From positions 250,001 through 314,000 of the forward strand of contig JACVTC010000089.1 in assembly GCA_016946835.1 (NCBI GenBank): a DNA stretch of 64,000 nucleotides, written 5' to 3'. Below are positions 28,140 to 40,042 of the stretch, in pieces (position 1 is the stretch's first letter; each line of letters starts with the position of its first letter). The stretch is from Neocallimastix lanati (nom. inval.). Taxonomy: Eukaryota > Neocallimastigomycota > Neocallimastigomycetes > Neocallimastigales > Neocallimastigaceae. Both the position numbers and the translations under genes were made by a program. Below the pieces are notes generated by a model that saw only the letters and a list, made by a program, of their open reading frames with translations, ran no database searches and was not told where the DNA came from.

Positions 28140-29252
28140 ATAATTATTAAAATATATAATAATCCTAAATGATGGATGCATCACTTTTTTTTTTTTTTTA
28201 AGAGAAGATGTATATGAATTATAAGATAAGTATTTATTAATATATTTTATTCATTTTTATCCTTTTAAATCCAATAATTATATATATAATTTATACTTAA
28301 ATAAAATATTAATAATTTATGATAGAAAAAAAATTAAAAAATTTAATTAATATAATTAAAATTGATAAATTATATAAATAATAAATAAAAAAAAAAAAAA
28401 AAAAAAAAGAAATAAAATTATAAAGATAGGACAAGGAACAAAGGAACAACATGAGATATATGACAAGGAAGATTACAAGAGAGTTATTCGAGTTTTATCA
28501 TATAATGTTCATTAATTATTTTATATAATTACTGTAAAATAAATAGCAATTAGCAATCATAAATATATATATAACATTATTAAATATAATAATTAATTAA
28601 TAAATATGGTAATAATTTTCTTTTTATTTATTTTTTTTTTTTTAAGATGAATTTGTAAGATTTATAAGTTAATTAAGAGATGAAAACTTAATCAAGAGAT
28701 ACCTGTTTAGTTATTTCTTCATCTTTTAAATTAATAATCAATATAATATAATAAATATATTATATTATATCATGTAATATAGTTTAAAACGATTTTATTA
28801 TTATCTTATTTATTATAAATTTAATACAATTTTATCATTATTATTAATAAAGAACATAGAATTATATAAATTTGTTTTTAGTTTATAATAAAAGAAATAA
28901 AGTTATTTAAAATTTTTAATTAATTATTCTATAACATTTATTCTATAATATTTTTATGTTTTTATTTTATATAAATACATTAAAAATCTTTTTTTTATTA
29001 TTTTTGAATTTTATAAACTTGTTTATCTATTTTAACTTGAATTTTTTTTTTTTTTTATTATTTTTATTTTTATTTTATTTTTTATTTTATTTTTAATTTT
29101 TTCTATTTTAACTTGAATTTTTTTTTTTTTATTATTTTTATTTTTATTTTATTTTTTATTTTATTTTTAATTTTTTCTTAATTTTTATTTTTATATTATC
29201 TTTATTTTATTTTCCATAAATTATAAAATTTTATTTGTACACTATAATATTC

Positions 29253-29297
<45 letters not shown>

Positions 29298-29668
29298 TAA
29301 ATATCATTTCTTAATTCAAAAGTTTAAATATTTAAAATTTTAATAAAATTTTAATAAAATTATATATAAAAATGATCACCAAATAATAAAATAACATCTT
29401 AACTCTTCTTTTGGTATTTTTTTTTAGTAATCTAAATTTATGTTATTTATTATAATTTTATGCAATATTGTTATAATAATAAATGAAATTTATAATATAT
29501 AAAATTATTATTAATGTTTAATAACTTTATAAATTGATTAATATCTAATAATTTTATAATAGTAATTATTAAAAATTACTATATAACATTATAAATATTA
29601 TTAACAAAAATATTTTTATAATAGGTATTATTTCTAATCTATTTTTAGTATTATTTAATAGCCTATTC

Positions 29669-29700
<32 letters not shown>

Positions 29701-31868
29701 ATTATAGTATTACACCGAATTATAATTATTGTCAAACAAAAAAAAAAAATATTAAAATAATGATAAAAATAAATAATAATTTAATAATAAATATAAATCC
29801 TTCATATAATATTTTGAAGTTGTTTATTAATTATTAGTTATAATTGATATTGAAAAATTATAATATATAAATTAATTAAAAAAAAAAAAAGTGGAGATCA
29901 TGGATAATCCAACTATATATATAAATAAATCACCAATCAATAGATAGTTTTAAAAATTAATATAATTTGACTTAAAGAATTTATAATTATATGTATATTA
30001 TTAAAATTTTTAATTATTAAAAATATTAACAATTATAGAATAAAAAATATAATTTATTTTTTAAAAAAATATATATATCATTAAAATATTATTATTTTAT
30101 AATTAAATTAAAATATTTATTATAATTCAAAGTATTTCTTTATATTAATATAATAAAAATACAGTTTTTTTTTTTTTTTTTTTTTTTTTTCATGTCTAAG
30201 TATTTTTAAATGTAGTTATCACTTTATTTTTCAAATTTAAATCTCATAAAATATTGATTTGTCTATTAATATTCTTTAGTTTTTTTGAATGAATAAAAAT
30301 ATTTATTATTTAATCCATAAGTAGTTCATAAATATTTTATATAATTAAAAGAATAGATATTTTTGTACATTACAAATAATAAATTTTTAAAGGGTATATT
30401 TTTCATATTTTTCATTTTTTTATATATTATTATAAAATATATTAAATTATGTTAATAATATTAATTAAATTAATATAAAAAAGGGGGATCTATATATATT
30501 AATTTTTATATATAATTTATAAAATATGAAATAAATATATATATATAGCATTTTACAAAACATTTAACAAATATTAAAACCGTTTATATCACATATGCTA
30601 TTATATTTAAATGTTAGGATATATTTAATTAATATAAAAATTGTTTAAATATAATAAAAAAAATAGTTTATCATTATTATATAATTGTAATCATTTAGTT
30701 GTTATACAAATAATAAAGGATAAGGATTTAGTTTTTAATTATATATTTTCTTTTTCTTATAGTATAAAAGTATTTATACATATTATGATACATCTCATTC
30801 CTTAATGAATTATTTAGTATTTTGTATTTTATATATCATTTTAAAATTTTTTTTTTACTTTTATTATTTTGGAAATGTACATAAAACGTTTTCTTTTATA
30901 ATTTTACATTTTAATATATAAAATTAAAGTTTTATAATTAAAAAAATACATTAATTTGTTAAATTTAAAAAATATAAAAGCTGATAAATACCAATCATTT
31001 TTTTTTAAATATTGATGATTGGTTATAAATATTTTTAAAAAAACTTTATAATTAAGATTTATGATTAAAATAAATAAAAAATATAGTATATATTATATAA
31101 TAAAATAAATAAATCTATATATGTGAATATATAATATTCTATTCATTTAATATAATTACTTTAATTTTATATAATAATAATACTATGTAAAATACTATGA
31201 TGGTTTAGTTTTAATTTTAAAAATAATAATATAATACATAATATATTACAATACAATAGCAATTATATAATTTTAAAATAATATTAAGCTGACTCCCTCA
31301 TAATTTATTTTTTTTTTGCACTTTTCCAAAAAAAAAAAAAAATAAAAATAAAAATAAAAGCGTTATAATATATATATATAATTTTTTAAGTGATGATTGC
31401 ATTCATATAGTATTTTTTTATTTTCGTTTTTTTATATTTCTTTAGTTTAATATATTACTCATATTTAAATAAAAATTAATGATACCAAATATTTATAGAA
31501 ATTAGAAAAAAAAAAAAATTACATATAAATAACTTAATCATACTTATTTCGTAATTTAGAATTTTCATTTTTTTTTTTTTTATAATATTCTTTTTTTTTT
31601 TTTTTTTTAATTTTTTTATTTTATTTATTTATTTTTATTTTTTTATTTTATTATATTTATTATTTTATTATTTAGTTATAATTTTATTATTGCTTATTTC
31701 TTAAAAATTATTTATTATATTTATCATAGTATTTAAATGCCTTATTCATTTGAACTACAAATTATTTAAAAAAAAAAATATATAATAAAATAAACCAAAT
31801 TTTATAAATTATTTTAGATATTCGTAAATTTTCTTTTTTTTTTTAAAAAAATATATATATATATTATA
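28140..31868. other. A/T-rich intergenic DNA
   Basis: No gene, RNA or mobile element is visible. There is a local direct repeat at about 29030-29180: a block TTTTAACTTGAATTTTTTTT followed by TTATTTTTATTTTTATTTTA occurs twice, about 70 bases apart. Poly-T runs at 29255-29283, 29669-29693 and 30164-30190. Confidence 0.55.
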
Positions 31869-34138
31869 ATGAAAATGCCTGGAGAAAAAATATATATTGA
31901 TTCAACTGCCTCACCAAAGCTTGTTCAAAAATATAAGCAGTTAAAGAAGAGAATAAAGGTTTATATAAAGTTAATAATTAATATAAAAATTTTAATATTA
32001 TTATTGCTTTATATTAATATAAAATACATAATAAAATATAAAATAGGAAAGTCAGGATTTAAGAAATATAAATAAAATAAATTCTTTAACTCAAAATAAA
32101 ATAACTTTAAAAATAAATTTGGGAGCAGTTAAAGTAAATATTAATAAATATTATATCAAAAGTTTATTAAATTTAAAAAAGAAAAATTGAAGAATTAAAA
32201 AAAATAAAGGATTTATAAATAATAATAATAATAAAATGTTGTACAAATAATGATATAAAATATTTCAAAAAAAAAAAAAAAAAAAGAGAATTGTAAATAA
32301 ATTACGAGAGAAATAAAATGAAATAATAGTAATAGTAGTAAAAATATATAAAAGCATATATTAAAAGAATTATTTTCATAAAAAAAATGGAAAAAAAATA
32401 AATATTATAGGAGCAATTAACAGGATGTCCTTCACCTGCTTTATCATATAATAGCTCAAATTTATCCGATAATTATACTAAAGTAAATGATTTTGATAGT
32501 GATAACTCAGAAAGTAATTTATCAAATTATCAAAGTGATAATGCTAATCCACCAACAAGGGGAAGAAGCATTGAACGTTCTTTAATATTTTATAAAAATC
32601 AACAACTTCAATCGCGTTCAATCTCAAATGATTCATCAAGCTCTATTGAATCTGATTTATCCATTAGTACTTTAGGTTCATTAGATTCAATTTCTCAAGA
32701 ATCTTCTTCATCTGTTTACATTAGAAATTCATTATTACCGTCACCAAATTCGACTCCATTACCAAATGAATTAAATGAAAAGGATTTAAATGGAATAGAA
32801 GAAAATGATAATGAAGAAATTTATATAAATGATGATGATTTAAATTCTCCACAATATGAAATAGTAGTTGATGATAAAGAGGAAATAGAAATAGATTCAG
32901 AACCAGAAGATTTAGGTGAATTTCCAGAAATTGACGATGAAGAGGAACTGATTTTAACAGATGATGAAACAGAAGAACCAAAAATAAATCAAGAGATAAG
33001 AATAGAACAAAAATTTATTAAGGAAGAAGAAAAAATAAAACCAAATTTAGTTTCAGAATCAAACCAAAATAATATCATAAAAGTTATTAAGGGAGAAACT
33101 AAGATAAAAGATAAATTGCCAACAATTGAAAAAAAATTAGTAAAAGAAGAAAATAAAAGATTTAATGATGATGATATAAATTTAAAAAGAGAAAGAAGTA
33201 GAAATTATATGAGACTATCAAGATCGAGATCGAGATCGAGATCAAGATCTCCTTATTCAAGAAATAGAAATCGTTCAAGATCGAGATCAAGATCACCTCG
33301 TTATCATTCTAGATCTAGATCTTCTTACAAATCTCATAATCGTTCAAGATCAAGATCAAGATCTAGATCCAGATCTAGACACTCTAGATATAGAGATGAA
33401 GATTATCATCATCGTTCAGGTAGATATGACCGTGACCGTTATTACTATAACAGAAAAAGTCATTTCTATAGTAACAGAAAACAGAGACATTTCGAAGAAG
33501 AAGCAGATGATGATGATGATGAAGAAATTATATCTACTACAAATACTATTGAAAAAACTATTATGGAAGATCCAAGAAAAAAGCCACTCTTAGATATTGA
33601 ACAAACTCAAATCTATAGAGAAAGTGCTAGTTATTTAGAAACCGAATTTTATAAAAAAACTATTTATTTAGGTGATTTAGAAGAAAATACACCTGAGTCA
33701 GTTATACGTAAAATATTTTCTACTTTTGGTGAAATCAGAGAAATTAAAATATTTCCAGGTAAACAATACGCTTTTATTTCATATAAGTCAGCTATTTCTG
33801 CATTAGATGCTATTAAAAAAATGAATGGTTATAAATTAGGATCATCAGTTATTAAGGTAGGAAAGGCAAAAATTCCTGAACGTAATAAGTATGGTTTTGG
33901 TAACCGTCCATGGCAGGATGATGATGGAGCAATGGCAATGACTCAAGATACCTATGGTTTTGAATATATTAATAATGATCCAAACCAATCCTCATCTATG
34001 GCTAATTTTTCAGCCTATAATATCTATGGTCACAGAAATGTGAACATTATTAATCCTAAAACTTACCAAAATTCAAGTATTGGTATTTTAGATCCAAGAG
34101 CAAGTAATCGTACATTATTAAGCTATGATGACTTCTAA
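31869..34138 (+). CDS. RS-domain RNA-binding protein with one RRM
   Basis: Exon 1 (31869-31958, 30 codons) joins exon 2 (32411-34138) through a 452-base GT-AG intron with frame kept, giving 605 residues. The N-terminus is lysine-rich (KYKQLKKRIKEQ across the splice) and then Ser-rich and strongly acidic (about residues 60-260). Residues about 290-370 form an RS domain with repeated Arg-Ser dipeptides. An acidic patch (EEEADDDDDEE) follows. The RRM spans about 445-520, with RNP2 as IYLGDL and RNP1 as KQYAFISYK, and resembles the third RRM of TIA1/Nam8 proteins. The tail has no known domain. Such proteins bind pre-mRNA or bridge splicing factors in the nucleus. The long intron could hide a small exon. 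The RRM and RS calls are firm; the exact orthologue is not. Confidence 0.85.
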
Positions 34139-34320
34139 AAAAAATATTTTTTAATGAAATATTAATATTTCATGATAAAAAAAAAACTTTTCTGTATCAA
34201 AATTAAATTACGCGTAACAAATCTATATAAATATTTTTATTTTATTTTTTCTATTATTAGTTTTCTGTTATTTTTTTAATATATATATTTAATGGATATT
34301 AAGTAATCAAATAAGCAAAC

Positions 34321-34351
<31 letters not shown>

Positions 34352-34716
34352 GGAAGGAAATATATATATATAACAAAGTAATAATAATAAAATAATAATA
34401 AAAACAATAAGAAATAAAAGCAAAGAGAAATTTTAAACAATTGTTTAAAAAAAAAAAATAGTAGGACGGAAATTTTTTTAAAACATATTATTTTAAAACG
34501 AATTATTAAATCAATTCAATTCAGAATGATTATCTTTTTTTTTCTCTTTTGTTTTATTTCATAATTATTGTTAACGAATTTCTTTTCTTTTCTTTTTTTT
34601 CTTTTGTTTTATGTTTAAATAATATCAATATATATATATATATAGAATTAAACAGAAACTATAAAAAGAAAAATAAAATAAGAAATAGGATACAGAAAAG
34701 TAATATAAAATATATT

Positions 34717-34750
<34 letters not shown>

Positions 34751-34817
34751 TAAAAAAAACTTTTAAATAAATACATAAAATTTTCATACATAACATATTA
34801 TTTATCCAATGTATTTA

Positions 34818-34856
<39 letters not shown>

Positions 34857-35149
34857 AAAATTATTATAGATTTGCCCATAATTTAATAAAACAATTATAA
34901 AAAACATTATATATAAAAAAAAAATAAGATACTAAAAGGTTTTTTTAATTTTATATTAAAATGATATTGTGATGATATTGTGTATTGTGCATTTAAAATT
35001 AAAATTATAATTCATGATTTTATTTTTTTTTTCTAGAAAGTTAATAATTAAAAAGGTGTGTGTTGTGTATATTTGGATTTAAAATGACTTTTTATTTTAT
35101 TTAATTTATATATATAACTTAACATTTCAATATCCTAAGTATCAGTTGG
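34139..35149. other. A/T-rich intergenic DNA
   Basis: 3' flank of the RS protein. Contains poly-A runs (34328-34351 and 34830-34854), a poly-T run (34720-34748) and no supported gene. The open frame at 34.55-34.77 kb is Phe/Asn/Ile low-complexity sequence. Confidence 0.55.
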
Positions 35150-35911
35150 ATTCTTTTGAATTTCTCGAATTAGGTGTGGTTTTAAATTTGACATTAATAT
35201 TTCCATTAAAAGAAAGATAGTCTCAGAAGATTGCCCTAAATGTTGCCCTTGTGGTGGTGTTAGTGTACCTAGCTTTTCTCACTGGATCTTTGCCTGTAAA
35301 GAATTGGAATATTTCAGAAATAATTCTTTACCTTTTCTAGATGATCTCTTTTTGAAGTTTGCAATGATAATTGAACAAAAATCCTTGGACGTTTCTTTAG
35401 ATTCTGAAAAGGATTATTTTTATGTTGAGTGCTCTTCTTGGCAAGCGTTCAATATATGAAAAAATTAAACTTAATGATGGGGAACAATGAGTTGACAATA
35501 TTTTTTAAACAAAGTTCAACTTCGTCGATTGTTCCGTATTTTGTAGGGATTGCGGAGTTTCTAACAAACGTAATACCATTAATTTGTCGATCTTTTAGAT
35601 TGATGATGAAATGGTATTCCGTTGAATCTATTGAATCTACCTTTGCTAAGAGCGTCGACGTCGAAATGATAAGGCATGGATTTTCACCTCCCGGTGAAAG
35701 AACAGATACTGAAATTATTAATCGCAATAATAAACGTGGTGTTATCATCGATGAATGGGAAAAATTAGAGGCTATTGCTTCTAACGCACTTTTATAATTT
35801 TATAATATATAATATTTTATTTCATGTATTTTATTTGTTATTTTTTCATTTAAATCATGTAATTTTATTATTATTATAAATTAAATAAAGTTATTCTCTA
35901 AGTCTAAATAA

Positions 35912-35944
<33 letters not shown>
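35150..35944 (+). mobile_element. 5'-truncated LINE with zinc knuckle and poly(A) tail
   Basis: This GC-richer block encodes the C-terminus of a LINE ORF2 broken by frameshifts. At 35222-35300 it reads SEDCPKCCPCGGVSVPSFSH followed by WIFACKELEYF, the same zinc-knuckle-like motif as in the LINE at 11.45 kb but less degenerate. A shift near 35440 moves the frame to LSALLGKRSIYEKIKLNDGE, and another moves it to the 122-codon frame 35429-35797 (...SSIVPYFVGIAEFLTNVIPL..., ...SPPGERTDTEIINRNNKRGV...). A 3' UTR with AATAAAGTTATTCTCTAAGT then runs into a poly-A tail at 35912-35943. Missing 5' sequence plus an A tail is the signature of abortive target-primed reverse transcription. Confidence 0.75.
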
Positions 35945-35947
<3 letters not shown>

Positions 35948-36089
35948 ATATATATATATATTATTTATAAAAGTTGATGAGTATAAAAATATATATATTT
36001 CACCAGATTTAATTTTTATTATTATTATTATTATTATATGATTAATTTACTTAACCTTAACATGATATTTAAATGTAATAATAATAATA

Positions 36090-36129
<40 letters not shown>

Positions 36130-36712
36130 AGAAGAAGAGGGAGGTTGTTAAATATTCATTATTACTATGATGATTATTAATTTAAATAACCAAACTCTTA
36201 AAAAATTAAAAAAAAAAAAAAAAAAAAAAAAATCTAAAAAATTTAAAAAATAAATAATAATATATGTAAATTTTAAAATTTTTTATTTATATTTACTTTT
36301 TAATTTATAAAATCTACAATATATATATATATATATATATATATTTTTACATAAATAAAAGATATGATAAAAATAAAAATTTATATTTTTTTCTTTTTTG
36401 GAAGTTTTATAGATATACGTATATAATATATATAATAAAAATAATATAAACTAGGATAAAATTTACAACATAATTAAAAACTTTATTTATCCAATTTGCT
36501 TTTAATTATTTTCATTAAATAAAAAAATTTTATTTCATTTTTTTTTTTTTTTTTTTTTATTATAGTCTATTAAAATTATATTTATTATTAGAAAATTTAA
36601 AATATTAAGAAAAATAAAATAAAAAAAACTAAAATAAAAAAAAAAAAAAAAAAAAAAGAAAAAATTCTTTATTTTATTTTATTTTATTTTTTTTTTTTTT
36701 TATTTTAGTTTT
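35945..36712. other. A/T-rich intergenic DNA, 3' of the lyase gene
   Basis: Poly-A runs at about 36092-36127 and 36211-36230, a TA-dinucleotide run near 36320, and poly-T near 36540 and 36690. No gene. Confidence 0.6.
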
Positions 36713-39700
36713 CTAATATTTACATTGGTTATTAACAGATTTACCCTTATTATTTAAGACGGCAATTAAATCTTGAATTTCAACACATTTAATACCAGTA
36801 ATAATCATTTGAGCATTGAAATCAGCACCAGCTGCTGAAGTGTGTTTGTAATCTGTTGGGAACCAATTATTTTGCTTTAAGTAATTTTCACCAAGTTCTT
36901 CCCATTTACGAGCAATAAGACTATAAAGATCAATGTATGGTATTTTCATTTCAGTAGCAACTAATTTCATATAACCTTGGAAACGACTACCTTCACCAAT
37001 CTTACCATTACTGAAGGAGAAGTTTGGAGTGTATGATAATAAAACTGGTTTAGCTCCCTTAGCAATAACTTCTTTACACATTTGACGAATGTACCATGGG
37101 AAAGTATGAACATCTTCCTTCTGTCCATTACTTCTAGTAACAGTGACAATTTCATTTCCTTCGCCTCCAGCAGAACCCTTTTCAGAAGCATTATTTGGAC
37201 CACCAACATCATTATGACCAAATTGAATGAAGACATAATCATTTTTAGATACACCACTAATTAATGTTTTCCATCTACCATCACGCCAGAAGGTTCTTGC
37301 ACTTTGTCCTGAATAACCTTGATTATTAACATTACATGTAACATAGTCTTTTAAGAATTTACCCCAACCATTGGTCTTACGATTATGGGCGCCATCATTA
37401 TCGGCAGTAGAATCACCAGCAATGAAAATAGTTCCTGGTTTCACTGGAGCAGCAGCTGATTTTGCGGCAGGAGCTGGTGCTTGCGTTGTAGTGGCTGGAG
37501 GTGCTTGATTTGAGGCTTTATTGTTATTATTATTACCATCTGGAACACATTGAGAGAAGAAATCATTATACTTTTTACAGGTACCTTCACAACAATTAGT
37601 GGATCCCTTCCAATTAGAACCACCACATTGCCAATATAATTTATTACAGGAACCATTATTTGTGGCTGCATTAGTAGCAATTTCATTACTTCGAGTAGTA
37701 GCATTTGCAATAACAGCAGTAGTAGTTTTAGTGACAGTAACTTTTTGTTCATTAGAAGAACTACTAGCGGTAGCTCCTGGAGATTCAAAACGAATATGAT
37801 CATACATAATTCCATCAAAACTATAATAGGTTTGATAACCACCTGTCTTTCTACTATATAAAGTAAATTTGTTTTCACCAACCTTAAATGCAGATGGTTC
37901 ATATTTAAATTCTAATTCACGATAAATACCACGGATACCATCACGACGAATACAAGCATCATCAACTAAATCAATAATTTCTTTACTTGCTTTACCATCA
38001 TTTAATGCAACTGAAAGTGCTGAGTATGATGAAGCTGCAATGGAAATACGTAAAGCAGATGTACCCGATGGAATTTTATCTAAATTAAAGTAAATATTCC
38101 ATGGAACACCAACATACTTACCACCGTTATTACCTGGAACAGAAACTTGACAGTAATTCCAATCCTTTGCATAATTCGATTTACCAACATAATAGTTAAC
38201 ACCATTAGGGAATTCAGATTTGAATTTATGATAAAGACCCCACTGATTGAAGTGATCACCATGCTTATATTCCATAGCAGTTCTATCTGGAATACCAATT
38301 TCCCATGCAATTGGGGCAATACGGTTTTCATTAAAAGTAAACTTTCCAAGATTTGTTACTTCATTTGCTTTAACAGTAACTAATTTATCTAAAACAAATT
38401 CACCAACAACATTTTTTGACCATGCACGTAATTGATATGTACCAGGAATGACAGCATATATAACAAAGTTTGCTGTGGTACCAGATAAACTATGAGTCCA
38501 ATGTGACATATGACGCCATTGTTGATTTGGAATTGGTTCAGTAGAAGATTGCGGTTGAACTAAGGTAACGACAGCATCTTCAAGTGGTAAACGAGTACCT
38601 GTTAAAGGATTGTTAATAGCTAATGTACCAGTAACCTTACCACGAGCCTTAACATATCCTGGTTGAGAAACAAAAGAGTATGGCCATTTTTTACCTTCAG
38701 TATTTGCCATATTCTTTGCATCATTCCAAGAAGCTTGTACAGAATTAGCCTTATTTAAGTAAATTAAGAATGGACCATAAACCTTTTGGAATTCTTCACC
38801 CTTCTTAATAGTAGCATCACCACCACCATAGTGAGAACCATTCATGTACATAATTTGTAAAGAATCACTTCCACCTTGATGACAAGAAAGATCACGATTA
38901 TAAGCACCACCATTCTTCCATTCTAAAGATGGAATAATATACCAACAACCTAAACCAGTAGTGGTACTTGAGAAACCGTGAACATGATGCTTTAACATAT
39001 CAACAGAATAATCATATTTATGAATAACTTCACCATTTGGTAATTGACAAGCTTCTTTTGGACCCTTTTCGACACACTTATTCTGGTCGGCAGCACTTGG
39101 CATGACACGAGCTACATTGTCTTCAACTTGTAAATAATTAAATACATTAGCCTTTAATCTTAATACTAAACGAATTTCACTGTAAGAGGTATCAGGATAA
39201 CTCGATTTGTGTGTATTAGTTAATGAATAATAAACACCTCTTGTATCAGAAAGCATAGTATATCTTACTTCCCTGTTTTTAAATAATATTGTAAGTTAAT
39301 TATATATTAATTAACAATTTGTATTTTTATATTTAACACTATTATTTAAGAATATTTATTTAATATTTTGAACATTACTAAATAACAATTTTTATTTAAT
39401 ACAATAATTTTATTAATTTTTATTTAATAAATTTAATATTAGTAAATATTAAATTTTATTTTATATATCGTACCAATCAAGTCCTAATTTAGAACCAGAA
39501 CGATAGTTATCATAGAAAGCAACTTCAACATGAGATGAAGTATTTTTTATAACTTTATTACTATTTGGTGAAACTTTATTATTGTTTTAATATATAATTA
39601 TAATTAATTAATGATTTATACGTTTATAATTTTATTATTATTCCAAATAAAATAATTTCATATCATTACAGTAAACTTTTCCACCATTAGCATCAATATA

Positions 39701-40042
39701 TGATCTATTCAAAAATTCTTGATTGCTTCCATTATACTTTAAAGAAGTAATATAACCTGATTTTTTTTCAATGGTAACAGTAGCATAACTATTATTATTA
39801 TGTAATAAATAATTATAAATATAAAAAATGAATTTATATAATAAACATTTTTTAATTATTAATGGTTAATATATATATTTATTACATTTTTATTATTAAA
39901 AAAAAAAGCCTTTAAATATATTTATATATAAAAAAACTTACTCATTCTTTAAAATAAATGAATTTCCAATGTCAGTAAGTGATACAGCTGCAAAAACTGT
40001 CGATATAAATGTAAATAAACAAGTAAATATTAATAAATTCAT
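36713..40042 (-). CDS. Rhamnogalacturonan lyase (PL4)-CBM1-acetylesterase (CE12) fusion
   Basis: Exons 40042-39942, 39788-39670, 39573-39474 and 39272-36713 join in frame to 959 residues. A signal peptide (MNLLIFTCLFTFISTVFAA) precedes a PL4 lyase domain to about residue 590. This begins with a beta-sandwich catalytic part (WEVRYTMLSDTRGVYYSLTN, SVDMLKHHVHGFSS, LDWE, LSCHQGGSDSLQIMYMNGSH), then an FnIII-like part near 310-420 and a CBM-like C-terminal sandwich ending YSFDGIMYDHIRFESPG. A Thr/Ala linker leads to CBM1 at about 648-683 (LYWQCGGSNWKGSTNCCEG ... FFSQCVP). A Pro/Ala linker and a complete CE12 domain to the end follow. The CE12 part keeps IFIAGDSTAD (catalytic Ser near 730), FGHND and Asp-x-x-His as DYKH. 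The enzyme should cleave rhamnogalacturonan I and deacetylate it in one polypeptide, outside the cell. Its CE12 part is paralogous to the gene at 22.8 kb. Confidence 0.93.

Noticed and set aside
34549-34770. 73-codon open frame (+)
   Set aside because: Phe/Ile/Asn/Lys low-complexity sequence running into a poly-T tract; typical chance frame in A/T-rich DNA.
36967-38383. Several open frames overlapping the PL4-CE12 gene on both strands
   Set aside because: Out-of-frame shadows of a gene whose own frame carries complete domains.
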